Below, one piece after another: positions 47,207 to 55,373 of a stretch of 61,172 bases of DNA. The stretch spans positions 1 through 61,172 of the forward strand of contig JAKQCT010000050.1 in assembly GCA_029559035.1 (NCBI GenBank). The letters are read 5' to 3'. The notes beneath the pieces were generated by a model that saw only the letters and a program-made list of their open reading frames with translations, made no database searches and had not been told where the DNA came from. The stretch's first letter is position 1. Each line of letters opens with the position of its first letter. The DNA is from Acidobacteriota bacterium (GTDB taxonomy: Bacteria > Acidobacteriota > UBA4820). The position numbers and the translations under genes were made by a program.

Positions 47207-49549
47207 GTGAAGAGCGGTAAAGCTGCTGAAACGACAAAAGAAAGGAGGTTCCGACTGGTCTGCGGAGGCGCCGTCCAGGGCGTCGGGTTCCGCCCGACGG
47301 TCTTCAGGTTGGCGGCCGGCCTCTCTCTCGGCGGCTTCGTCAGGAACTCTCCCGAGGGGGTCATCATTGAGATCGAAGGCCGGTCCGAAAAAACCGAAAC
47401 ATTTATTAAGGAACTCCCCGCCTCCCTTCCGCCGCTGGCAAAACTATCGTCATACTCGCACTCGGAGATCGCCTCCCAGGGGAGTATCTCCTTTGAGATC
47501 ATCGATTCGGAAGCGGGAAAGAGATCCAGGGCGCTCTCCTCCCCCGACTCGGCCATCTGTCCCGACTGCGCGAGGGAGATGAACTCTCCGGGGAACAGGA
47601 GAATGAACTACCCCTTCACGAACTGCACTAACTGCGGCCCCCGCTACACAATTATCTCCTCCTTTCCCTACGACAGGGAGAGGACGAGCATGGCCTGCTT
47701 CCCGATGTGCCCGGAATGTTTGAAGGAATACAGAGACCCTGCGGACAGGAGATACCACGCCGAGGCTACCTGCTGCCCGAAGTGCGGGCCGAAGCTTTTC
47801 ATGATGGATAGGAACGGCGCAATGATCGGTGAGAACGGTAAGGCCGTTGAAAAGACGAAAGAGCTTCTCGCGGAAGGGAAGATCGCGGCGATCAAGGGGC
47901 TCGGCGGGTTCCAACTCGCGGCAAGAGCGGACATCAGGGAAACGGTCGTCGAGCTCAGAAAAAGAAAAAATCGGGAATCGAAGCCTTTCGCCGTCATGGT
48001 AAAGGACTTATCGACCGCTAAAGAATGGGCCACCTTGAGTGAAGCGGACACCCACGCCCTGCTTTCTCCGAAGGGGCCGATCATCCTCGCCCCGAAAAAA
48101 AAGCGGGATATTATGGAGGTATTGGCGCCAGGCCTCATCGACATCGGAGTTTTCCTCCCCACGACGCCCCTTCATATCGAACTTTTCAGGAACGCCCCCT
48201 ACGACGCGCTCATAATGACATCGGGAAACGCGAGTGACGAACCGATCGCCATGGGAAACAGGGAGGCCCTGGAGAGATTGTCATCGATCCCTGATTTCTT
48301 CCTCACGCACGACAGGGACATCATCAGGAGGCTTGACGATTCGGTTATGCGAAGCTCCTCCAGCGGGCCGTTCGCGGTGAGGCGGTCGCGGGGGTTCGTT
48401 CCCGATCCGGTCGGGACAGGTTGGGAATCGCCCGGAACAGTCCTTTCGACGGGTGCTCACCTTCAGAACACGGGATGCATCATAGCGGGCAACGAGGCTT
48501 TTTTCACGCCGCACATAGGAGACCTCGATACCGCGAAGGCGAGGGATTTTCTGGAGGAATCCCTTCTATCCCTTGAAAGATTCCTCGAATCCGAGCCGGC
48601 CGCGGTCGCGGTTGACCTTCACCCCGACTACCCGAGCAGGTGGCTCGGGGATAAGCTGGCGAAAGAAAGAGGCCTTATGCTTTTCGAGGTCCAGCACCAC
48701 CTCGCGCATCTCGCCTCCGTCCTCGGAGAGCACGGCAGGTTCCCGCCCACAGGAGAAACCTCTTACGGAATGATCCTTGACGGGACGGGGTACGGAACTG
48801 ATGGAACCGCCTGGGGCGGCGAGATCCTGAAACTGGACGGGAACCTGAGGTGGGAGCGCCTTTCTCATCTCGAAACCTTCCCCCTGATCGGGAACGAGAA
48901 AGCGGTAAGGGAGCCGTGGCGCGTCGCACTCGCTCTCCTGTCCGCGGGGAAAAGCGGCTTGAAGGCGGAAATGTTCTTCCCCGGCCTCTTCACCGAGGAG
49001 GAATTCGAAGCTCTTTCGTCAACTACCGGCTGGGAGCTATCTTCGGGAGCCGGAAGGCTTTTCGAAGCGGCGGGCGCCCTCTGCGGGCTGACCACGGTCA
49101 ACCGGCACGAGGGAGAAGCAGCGATACTGTTCGAATCTCTCGCCGAGACCTTCACCGGCACTCCTGAAAAATGGGGCGAGTTGGCCATGGAAGTCGACAA
49201 CCTTTTCCCGACAGCAATGTTCTTCAACGCTTTCGCGAAAAGGCTTTCTTCAGGTGATGATAAGGCGAAGCTGGCGATGGAATTCCACTCGAATTTCTCT
49301 TCACAGATAGTAGAGACAGCGGCCCGGATAATCCCCGAAAACGCCGTCATTGGGCTATCGGGCGGCTGTTTCATCAACAGGATCCTCAGGAAAGAGATCC
49401 ACGAGAAACTCAAGGAAAGAGGTTTTTATCCCCTTTTGCCTTATAATATCCCTCCCGGAGACGGGGGCGTCTCTTTCGGCCAGGCTTTACTGGCATCGAG
49501 GTCGCTCTTTACCGGTAGAAAAATAGAAGAGGCGCAACGATGGGCTTGA
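47207..49549 (+). CDS. hypF: Hydrogenase maturation carbamoyltransferase
   Basis: A 780-residue HypF with its domains in order: acylphosphatase (GAVQGVGFRPTVFRLA), Zn fingers with paired Cys (CPDC, CTNC, CPEC, CCPKC), the YrdC-like domain (LGGFQLAARA, later RKRKNRESKPFAVM), and the Kae1-like carbamoyl-transfer domain with HHLAHLASV. It makes the carbamoyl group for the CN ligands of NiFe hydrogenase. The GTG at 47207 has GGGGAG upstream; a TTG at 47192 is an alternative. It is divergent from the hdr operon. The ~300-base gap to hypC is unusual for hyp operons. Confidence 0.9.
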   Translation: MKSGKAAETTKERRFRLVCGGAVQGVGFRPTVFRLAAGLSLGGFVRNSPEGVIIEIEGRSEKTETFIKELPASLPPLAKLSSYSHSEIASQGSISFEIIDSEAGKRSRALSSPDSAICPDCAREMNSPGNRRMNYPFTNCTNCGPRYTIISSFPYDRERTSMACFPMCPECLKEYRDPADRRYHAEATCCPKCGPKLFMMDRNGAMIGENGKAVEKTKELLAEGKIAAIKGLGGFQLAARADIRETVVELRKRKNRESKPFAVMVKDLSTAKEWATLSEADTHALLSPKGPIILAPKKKRDIMEVLAPGLIDIGVFLPTTPLHIELFRNAPYDALIMTSGNASDEPIAMGNREALERLSSIPDFFLTHDRDIIRRLDDSVMRSSSSGPFAVRRSRGFVPDPVGTGWESPGTVLSTGAHLQNTGCIIAGNEAFFTPHIGDLDTAKARDFLEESLLSLERFLESEPAAVAVDLHPDYPSRWLGDKLAKERGLMLFEVQHHLAHLASVLGEHGRFPPTGETSYGMILDGTGYGTDGTAWGGEILKLDGNLRWERLSHLETFPLIGNEKAVREPWRVALALLSAGKSGLKAEMFFPGLFTEEEFEALSSTTGWELSSGAGRLFEAAGALCGLTTVNRHEGEAAILFESLAETFTGTPEKWGELAMEVDNLFPTAMFFNAFAKRLSSGDDKAKLAMEFHSNFSSQIVETAARIIPENAVIGLSGGCFINRILRKEIHEKLKERGFYPLLPYNIPPGDGGVSFGQALLASRSLFTGRKIEEAQRWA

Positions 49550-49587
49550 ACATTTTTTCAAAGCCATCATATATAAGGAAAAATTCG

Positions 49588-49698
49588 GCGGCCGTAAGGC
49601 CGGCATACATCCATTTTTCATTTTTCAATTTAATATTTTTAAATCATCACCCTGCCTCTTTTTCACTCTTTTCTTTCAACGCAGAATGATGCACGGAG
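49588..49698 (+). repeat. Degenerate direct repeat, copy 1
   Basis: Starts GCGGCCGTAAGG, continues with CATACATC, then a TTTTTCAATTTAATATTT core, AAATCATCACCCTGCCTCTTT and a CAGAATGATG-CACGGAG end. The same words occur in the same order in copy 2. Confidence 0.6.
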
Positions 49699-49734
49699 TT
49701 TTATATGATTTTTGCATCTAAAATAATTACCCCC

Positions 49735-49851
49735 GCGGCCGTACGGGCGCCATACATCAAATTTGCAATTTTCAATTTTCAATTTAATATTTTAAATCAT
49801 CATCCTGCCTCTTTCCCGCAACTTTCTTTTTTCGCAGGATGATGTAAGGAG
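49735..49851 (+). repeat. Degenerate direct repeat, copy 2
   Basis: Starts GCGGCCGTACGG, continues with CATACATC, then a TTTTCAATTTAATATTT core, AAATCATCATCCTGCCTCTTT and ends CAGGATGATG-TAAGGAG, where AAGGAG is the ribosome site of hypC. Confidence 0.6.
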
Positions 49852-49857
49852 ACCCCA

Positions 49858-50091
49858 ATGTGTTTGGCCGTTCCGATGAAACTGATGACGATAGAAGACT
49901 CCACGGGCGTCGTGGAGGTGAGCGGGATAGAACGGGAGGTGAGCCTCACTCTGGTCCCGGAAGCGAAGGTCGGCGACCATCTCCTCATACACGCCGGCTT
50001 CGCCATCGCGGTGATAGATGAGGAAGAGGCGCAGGAAACGCTGAAGCTCATCAGGGAATACCTGTCGGAGAACCCGCCCGATGGAAATTGA
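49858..50091 (+). CDS. hypC: Hydrogenase maturation chaperone HypC
   Basis: A 77-residue HypC with the invariant N-terminus MCLAVP (Cys2 binds iron) and the small beta-barrel typical of the family. It holds the Fe(CN)2CO unit together with HypD during NiFe hydrogenase assembly. AAGGAG lies 7 bases upstream; the gene overlaps hypD by 11 bases. Confidence 0.93.
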   Translation: MCLAVPMKLMTIEDSTGVVEVSGIEREVSLTLVPEAKVGDHLLIHAGFAIAVIDEEEAQETLKLIREYLSENPPDGN

Positions 50092-51178
50092 GAACATCCT
50101 CGAAAACCCCGAGATCGTCAGGAAGATAGCAGGCGAGATAACAGAGCTCGCGTCGAAGCTGAAGGCCCCCATGAAGATCATGGAGGTTTGCGGCACGCAC
50201 ACCCAGGCGGTCGCCGAGTTCGGCATCAGGAGGCTTCTTCCCTCCAATGTCATCCTCATTTCTGGACCCGGATGCCCCGTCTGCGTGACGCCTTCCTCCT
50301 ATATCGAACAGGCTATAGCCCTCGCGAGAAAGGGCCACACGATAACCACCTTCGGCGACCTCATAAAGGTGCCCTCGCAGGGCAACAGCCTCGAAAGGGA
50401 GATGGCCGCCGGCGCGAAGGTGACGGTCGTATATTCCCCCATGGACGCACTCAAGCTGGCGAAGGAAAACCCGCAAAGCGGCGTTGTTTTCATGGCTGTC
50501 GGTTTCGAGACGACGACACCTTCCATCTGCGCGACCCTGCTCGAAGCCAAGAACAAGAATGTTCATAACTTCAAGATACTCTGCGCCCACAAGGTGATAC
50601 CGCCACCGCTGAAGGTCCTCGCGTCGGACCCGGAGCTGAAGATCGACGGGTTCATCTGCCCGGGAAATGTTTCGGTGATAATCGGTGCCAGGACGTACGA
50701 TTTTCTTCCCCGTGAATATAAGAGGGGCGCGGTCGTAACCGGGTTCGAGCCCGCCGAGATCCTCGCCGCGATCAAGGAACTTGTATCCCAGAAGGTGTTC
50801 TCCTCGCCGGAGAACCTCAATCTTTATAAAAGAGTCGTGAAAGAGGGCGGCAACCCCGTCGCACTCGAACTTATAAACCGCTTCTTCGAAGCCGAGGACA
50901 CTGAGTGGCGCGGATTCGGCGTGATCCCGAAATCCGGGTTGAAGCTTAAAGAGGAATGGAAGGAATTCGACGCCGGGCTCATCCCCGTCGAATTCGAAAA
51001 GCCGGAGGAACCGGCGGGATGCAAGTGCGGCGAAGTGCTGAAGGGCATCGTCTCCCCGAAGGAATGCCCTCTCATGGGGAAGATGTGCACTCCCATGAAC
51101 CCCGTCGGAGCCTGCATGGTCTCGAACGAGGGAAGCTGCGCGGCCTACTACCGCTACGAAAGAAGGCAGTATGAGTAA
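50081..51178 (+). CDS. hypD: Hydrogenase maturation scaffold HypD
   Basis: A 365-residue HypD. Conserved pieces are EVCGTHTQAV, SGPGCPVCVTP with the catalytic Cys pair, GFETTTPS, ICPGNVSVIIG, and a C-terminal [4Fe-4S] region with CKCGEVLKG, CPLMGKMCTP and the GACMVSNEGSCAAYYRY end. It builds the Fe(CN)2CO cofactor with HypC and HypE. It overlaps hypE by 8 bases. Confidence 0.93.
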   Translation: MEIENILENPEIVRKIAGEITELASKLKAPMKIMEVCGTHTQAVAEFGIRRLLPSNVILISGPGCPVCVTPSSYIEQAIALARKGHTITTFGDLIKVPSQGNSLEREMAAGAKVTVVYSPMDALKLAKENPQSGVVFMAVGFETTTPSICATLLEAKNKNVHNFKILCAHKVIPPPLKVLASDPELKIDGFICPGNVSVIIGARTYDFLPREYKRGAVVTGFEPAEILAAIKELVSQKVFSSPENLNLYKRVVKEGGNPVALELINRFFEAEDTEWRGFGVIPKSGLKLKEEWKEFDAGLIPVEFEKPEEPAGCKCGEVLKGIVSPKECPLMGKMCTPMNPVGACMVSNEGSCAAYYRYERRQYE

Positions 51179-52181
51179 GATAATCCTCGCCCACGGCGAA
51201 GGCGGCAAGCTGACGAGGGAGCTTCTCGAATCGAAGATAGTCCCGTTCATAGACAACTCGGTCCTTCAGACTCTCACCGATTCCGCGAACCTCGGCGAAG
51301 TACCTGAAGGCGAGATCGCCCTGACGACCGACGCCTACATCGTCTCTCCGATCTTCTTCCCCGGCGGCGACATCGGTTCCCTTTCGATCTCGGGGACGGT
51401 AAACGACCTGACCATGGTCGGCGCGAAGCCTCTCGCCATTTCGAGCGCGCTCATAATCGAGGAAGGTTTCAAAACCTCCGATCTCGAAAAGATAATGACG
51501 AGCGCGTCATCCGCCGCGAAGGAGGTGGGAGTGAGGATCGTCGCGGGCGACACGAAGGTGCTTCCGAAGGGAAAGGGCGACCAGATCTTCATAGTCACCT
51601 CCGGCGTCGGAGTAATTGAAAAAAACAGAAAGCTCGACGACAGGTTCATCGAAGAGGGCGACGCGATCGTCGTTTCCGGCCCCATCGCCATGCACGGGGC
51701 GACGATAGCGGCGATAAGGCACAACCTGAAAGGCAAGAAACTCTCTTCCGACTGCGCGCCGCTTTGGGGTCTCGTGAACCATCTTGTCGAAAGCGGAATC
51801 AAGCCCCGCTCGATGCACGACCCGACGAGGGGCGGCGTCGCGACGCTCCTTAACGAGGTCGCGAAGAGAACGAAAATGGCCGTCAGAATCGAGGAGGCGC
51901 GGATCCCCGTCTCGCCCGAGGTCAGGGGAGTCACCGAACTTCTCGGCCTCGACCCGCTCTACCTCGCCTGCGAAGGGAGGTTCGTCGGGTTCTTCAGGAA
52001 GGAGGACGCCGAAAAGGCCGTCTCCGTCCTGAACGCCCATCCCCGCGGGAAGGACGCGGCAATCATCGGAGAGATAGGTAAGAGGGAGAATGGTTCCGCC
52101 CCGGTGACGCTGATCACGAAGTTCGGCTCCGACCGCCCCATCGACGAGCTGAGCGGACTGCAGCTGCCGAGGATCTGCTAG
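51171..52181 (+). CDS. hypE: Hydrogenase maturation dehydratase HypE
   Basis: A 336-residue HypE, ATP-dependent dehydratase which turns the S-carbamoyl group on its C-terminal Cys into thiocyanate. N-terminal HGEGGKLTRELL, TTDAYIVSP and GTVNDLTMVGAKP motifs, and the intact C-terminus PRIC. Last gene of the hyp block; no hypA, hypB or hydrogenase structural gene is in the window. Confidence 0.93.
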   Translation: MSKIILAHGEGGKLTRELLESKIVPFIDNSVLQTLTDSANLGEVPEGEIALTTDAYIVSPIFFPGGDIGSLSISGTVNDLTMVGAKPLAISSALIIEEGFKTSDLEKIMTSASSAAKEVGVRIVAGDTKVLPKGKGDQIFIVTSGVGVIEKNRKLDDRFIEEGDAIVVSGPIAMHGATIAAIRHNLKGKKLSSDCAPLWGLVNHLVESGIKPRSMHDPTRGGVATLLNEVAKRTKMAVRIEEARIPVSPEVRGVTELLGLDPLYLACEGRFVGFFRKEDAEKAVSVLNAHPRGKDAAIIGEIGKRENGSAPVTLITKFGSDRPIDELSGLQLPRIC

Positions 52182-52208
52182 GACAACATTTTTGTGAATC
52201 AAAAAGAA

Positions 52209-52229
52209 GGGCGGGTTTTGAACCCGCCC
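52209..52229 (-). terminator. Terminator between hypE and the S9 peptidase gene
   Basis: A perfect 9-bp stem GGGCGGGTT / AACCCGCCC with a 3-base loop. On the minus strand it is followed by TTCTTTTTGATT, so it best serves the S9 peptidase gene; on the plus strand there is no T-tract. Confidence 0.65.
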
Positions 52230-52261
52230 CTACATTCTGAGCTTCAGCCTTCAGACCTTTT

Positions 52262-54217
52262 TCACCTGACTTCCGCGCTCGATCCTTCGACGGCCTTCCA
52301 CTGCTCGCTCCTGCCGCCGAGCTGTTTCGCGAGGAACTCGTCGACCCTGCCGTAGAAGTCGAGCCTGTTCGCCGGCCTCGCGAAGCCGTGCCCCTCGTCG
52401 GTGTAGACGATGTAATCGACGGGGATCTTCCTGGCGCGCATCGCTTCGACCATCTGGTCCGACTCCTTGATGTTGACCCTCGGGTCGTTCTTTCCCTGCG
52501 CGATGATCAGCGGGGCCTTTATGTTGGCGGCGTGGAAGAGCGGCGAGATCTTCTTGTTGAAAGCTTCGTCCGTCTCTACATCGCCAACTCTCAGCTTGAT
52601 CTGTTTCATCATGGGCGCCCAGTAGGCGGGGAAGGAGGCGAGCATCGTCTTCAGGTTTGAAGGGCCGACGATGTCCACTCCGCACTTGTACAGTTCGGGA
52701 GTGAAGACCAGCCCGGCGAGAGTGGCGTAGCCGCCGTAAGACCCGCCGTAGATCGCGACCTTCTTCGGGTCCGCGTATCCCCTGGAGATCGCCCACTTCA
52801 CCGCGTCGGTGAGGTCGTCCTGCATCTTGCCGGTGCCCCACTGGCCGTTGCCGATGTTGAGGAAGTTCTTTCCGAAGCCGGTCGAAGCCCTGAAGTTGAC
52901 CTGAAGGACTGCGTATCCGCGGTTGGCGAACCACTGTGCCTCGGGATCGAAGCCCCAGGAATCCCTCGCCCACGGACCGCCGTGCACGTTCAGCACCAGA
53001 GGGAGGTTCTTGGGTTCGAGGCCGGGGGGTAGGGTGAGGTAGGAGACGAGGTCCAGGCCGTCGCGGGACTTGATGACGACCGGCTCGCACTTGGCGAGCG
53101 TGTATTTCTCCAGTTCGGGGCGGGTGACGAAAAGCAGGCTGCTCTTTTTCGTCTCCCTGTCGTAAAGGTAGAAGGAGACCGGGGCGTCGTCGGAATAGTA
53201 GACAACGATCCAGAGCTTGTCCTCTCTGTCCCTGTCCATGAGCGAGAACGAGCCCCTGCGGGTTTTCGCGAGCAACTCGAAATCGGCCTTGATGGAAGGA
53301 TCGAGCACCTTCCATTCGGGCTTGAGATATTCGTAGCTGACTGCCTGGATTACATGGGTATCTGGATGGACGACCGCGTCGCCGAGGTCGCACCTGGGAT
53401 CCACGGAGATGGTCTCCAGCTCCTTGCCGGTCCTGGCGCAAACTTTCACGAGCCTGGACGTGTCCCCGCCCATCGTAGTGATGATGTAAAGCGCCTTGCC
53501 GTCGGCCGTGAAATCGAGCGGGCCGCCTTCTTCGCCGAAGGGCCACTTCAGGAGGTCGCGCCACGGAGCGTCCTTCGAATCCCTGACCCTGAGGACCGTG
53601 CTCGCATCCTGAGGGTTGCTTGCGATCGCGGCGCGGATGACGAATTCGGGGTCGTTCTGCCAGCCGACGATATCGCCGGGGTTCTCGGTCTCAAGGACGA
53701 TCGCGCCGGTCGTGAGGTCTATCTTGTAAAGGTCGAAGAGGGTCCTGTCCCTGAGGTTGAGGCCGACCATTATCTCGTTCGGGTGTTTCTTGTCTCCGAT
53801 GATTCCTTGGGCGCGGATCCCCTGGAAAGGGGTTAGGTCCCTGACGACATCGGCAGCGATGTCGACGGAATAGAGGTGCCAGTTCTCGTCGCCGCCCACA
53901 TCCTGCAGGTAAAGCAGGTGCTTGCCGTCCTCCGCCCAGAAATGGATGCGGACGCCCCTGTGGGTATCGTTGGTGACCATCCTGTCGTCGTCCTTGCCTA
54001 TCGTTTTCAGCCAGACGTTGAGAACGCCGTCCTTCGAAGGGGCTATGTAGGAGAGCATCTTCCCGCAGGGCGAAATGTGGGGAGAGGTTTTCGTGGGGTT
54101 GCCGAAGAGAGTCTCCCTGGGTATGAGCTGGGGAAGCTCCGCCGAAACGGGAACCGCCGCCATGAAAGCCATGACAAAGGCTGTGACCAACATCGTAATA
54201 ATTCCTGTTGTTTTCAT
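52262..54217 (-). CDS. Secreted S9-family (prolyl oligopeptidase-type) peptidase
   Basis: A 651-residue peptidase with a signal peptide, an N-terminal beta-propeller (~residues 30-370, with WAEDGKHLLY and DFTADGKALY blades) and a C-terminal alpha/beta-hydrolase domain. The triad is Ser493 (GGSYGGY), Asp578 (KNDPRVN) and His610 (DEGHGF). HGGPW before the domain forms the oxyanion region. It hydrolyses short peptides or acylated N-termini, probably in the periplasm, and would serve protein or peptide utilisation. The ATG at 54217 has AAAGGAGGAG just upstream. Confidence 0.88.
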   Translation of the reverse strand: MKTTGIITMLVTAFVMAFMAAVPVSAELPQLIPRETLFGNPTKTSPHISPCGKMLSYIAPSKDGVLNVWLKTIGKDDDRMVTNDTHRGVRIHFWAEDGKHLLYLQDVGGDENWHLYSVDIAADVVRDLTPFQGIRAQGIIGDKKHPNEIMVGLNLRDRTLFDLYKIDLTTGAIVLETENPGDIVGWQNDPEFVIRAAIASNPQDASTVLRVRDSKDAPWRDLLKWPFGEEGGPLDFTADGKALYIITTMGGDTSRLVKVCARTGKELETISVDPRCDLGDAVVHPDTHVIQAVSYEYLKPEWKVLDPSIKADFELLAKTRRGSFSLMDRDREDKLWIVVYYSDDAPVSFYLYDRETKKSSLLFVTRPELEKYTLAKCEPVVIKSRDGLDLVSYLTLPPGLEPKNLPLVLNVHGGPWARDSWGFDPEAQWFANRGYAVLQVNFRASTGFGKNFLNIGNGQWGTGKMQDDLTDAVKWAISRGYADPKKVAIYGGSYGGYATLAGLVFTPELYKCGVDIVGPSNLKTMLASFPAYWAPMMKQIKLRVGDVETDEAFNKKISPLFHAANIKAPLIIAQGKNDPRVNIKESDQMVEAMRARKIPVDYIVYTDEGHGFARPANRLDFYGRVDEFLAKQLGGRSEQWKAVEGSSAEVR

Positions 54218-54481
54218 TCGCTCCTCCTTTCGCAAAAGACACACTTTTTATTCGCAATGTCACGCCCGGACGGTTTCAGTCGACGTCGCCGCCGGGGGCA
54301 CAAAAGCATATACGGCAAGAAAGAGGGAAAGTTGTTCTTTCCGGGCCTTACCGATCCCGGAGATGCATGTATCGGCCGGCAGGATTCAGAGCCGACCGGC
54401 ACCCCCCCGCGCTCCGTCTTTCGACAATTTCTGAAGGAATAAAATCATCTCGGACCTGATTAACGCAATAAGGAGGCACAG

Positions 54482-54967
54482 ATGTCAGCCGATATTAAAT
54501 TCGCTCCCGATTTCACGTTACAGGGTCTGGACAAGAACGGAGAAACCACGATTTTCAGGCTGGACGATCTCCTTGCGGAGAAGAAACCGCTCGTCCTCTA
54601 TTTCTACCCCAAGGACGATACCCCAGGATGCGTGGCCGAAGCTTCCGATTTCAGGGATAACATGGAAGAGATCGACAAGATCGCGGTTGTGGCAGGGATA
54701 AGCCCGGATACCATCGAAAGCCACAGCAGGTTCAGGGAAAAATACGGCCTTACCTTCGCGCTCCTGTCTGATCCGGACAGGAAAGTCATCAGGGCATACA
54801 GCGCGCTCAGCCAGACAAGCGTCCTCGACAAGGTTGTCTGGGGTACCGTCAGATCAACTTTCATAATCTCCCCCGACAAAAAGATAGCCGCGTCCTGGCG
54901 TGAGGTACGCGTCCTCGGGCATGTTTCCGAAGTGTTGTCCGAACTGAAAAAAATGCAGCAAGGCTGA
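54482..54967 (+). CDS. bcp: Peroxiredoxin, BCP/PrxQ type with one cysteine
   Basis: A 161-residue thioredoxin-fold peroxidase. The active-site motif is YPKDDTPGC with peroxidatic Cys50. The second Cys found five residues on in E. coli Bcp is Ser here, and there is no other Cys, so it would act as a 1-Cys enzyme. It reduces peroxides with an external thiol. GGAGG lies 8 bases upstream of the start. It is divergent from the peptidase gene, with 264 bases between them in which I see no further gene. Confidence 0.87.
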   Translation: MSADIKFAPDFTLQGLDKNGETTIFRLDDLLAEKKPLVLYFYPKDDTPGCVAEASDFRDNMEEIDKIAVVAGISPDTIESHSRFREKYGLTFALLSDPDRKVIRAYSALSQTSVLDKVVWGTVRSTFIISPDKKIAASWREVRVLGHVSEVLSELKKMQQG

Positions 54968-55373
54968 GACCCATGCCGTCCGCGCGGCGTAATTCAAAGA
55001 TCGGCCAGGTAACTGATCAACAAGGATAATCCTTTTTCATTTCAGTACGCAGTTAGATCCGACATCTTCACTTTTTCGGATAATTTCTTGAAAACTCCCT
55101 TCTCCTCAATCCTTTCCGAAGTCATAAAACTTGATCCTTGTGGCGATTTCGGCACTTCGAGGGCTGATCCACGCATTTGATCATCGCGGGTCTTTTTTTG
55201 CCTCAATACCGGGAATGCCAGTTGCCGATAAATGCCGGTACGAGATAAAAAAATCCATCGACGCGTCTTTTTCGGTTGGGGCCGATCGCGTTATGTTGAC
55301 AAATCTGGCGGAAAGCACAATAATTCGAATCGATGTCGTCGATTTTTTAAGGGCAAGTGAAGGGAGGATAAAA
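54968..55373. other. Intergenic region upstream of the first large secreted protein gene
   Basis: About 400 bases between the peroxiredoxin gene and the next gene. It contains a good promoter at 55296-55324 and a long open frame continuous with the downstream gene (from 55131) that lacks a start signal. The real start at 55374 has its own ribosome site and signal peptide. Otherwise AT-rich with nothing recognisable. Confidence 0.5.
55296..55324 (+). promoter_or_regulatory. Promoter of the first large secreted protein gene
   Basis: A perfect TTGACA and AATAAT are 17 bases apart; the start codon at 55374 lies about 50 bases downstream of the -10. Confidence 0.6.

Larger units (their letters stand above)
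49550..49857. other. Gap between hypF and hypC with degenerate repeats
   Basis: A 308-base AT-rich stretch between two genes that are usually adjacent. It contains two imperfect direct copies (49588-49698 and 49735-49851) described separately, and the hypC ribosome site AAGGAG just before 49858. A 45-codon frame at 49705-49842 consists of the repeat itself and is not considered a gene. Confidence 0.6.

Noticed and set aside
49705-49842. 45-codon frame between hypF and hypC
   Set aside because: Consists of the degenerate intergenic repeat, has biased low-complexity composition (Phe, Asn, Ile) and no family resemblance.
52251-53564. 437-codon frame inside the S9 peptidase gene
   Set aside because: Shadow of the peptidase frame; its product has no domain, while the real frame has the full catalytic triad.
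55131-55373. Extra N-terminal 81 codons for the first large secreted protein
   Set aside because: A promoter, a GGGAGG site and a signal peptide point to a start at 55374; the extension would place the signal peptide internally.
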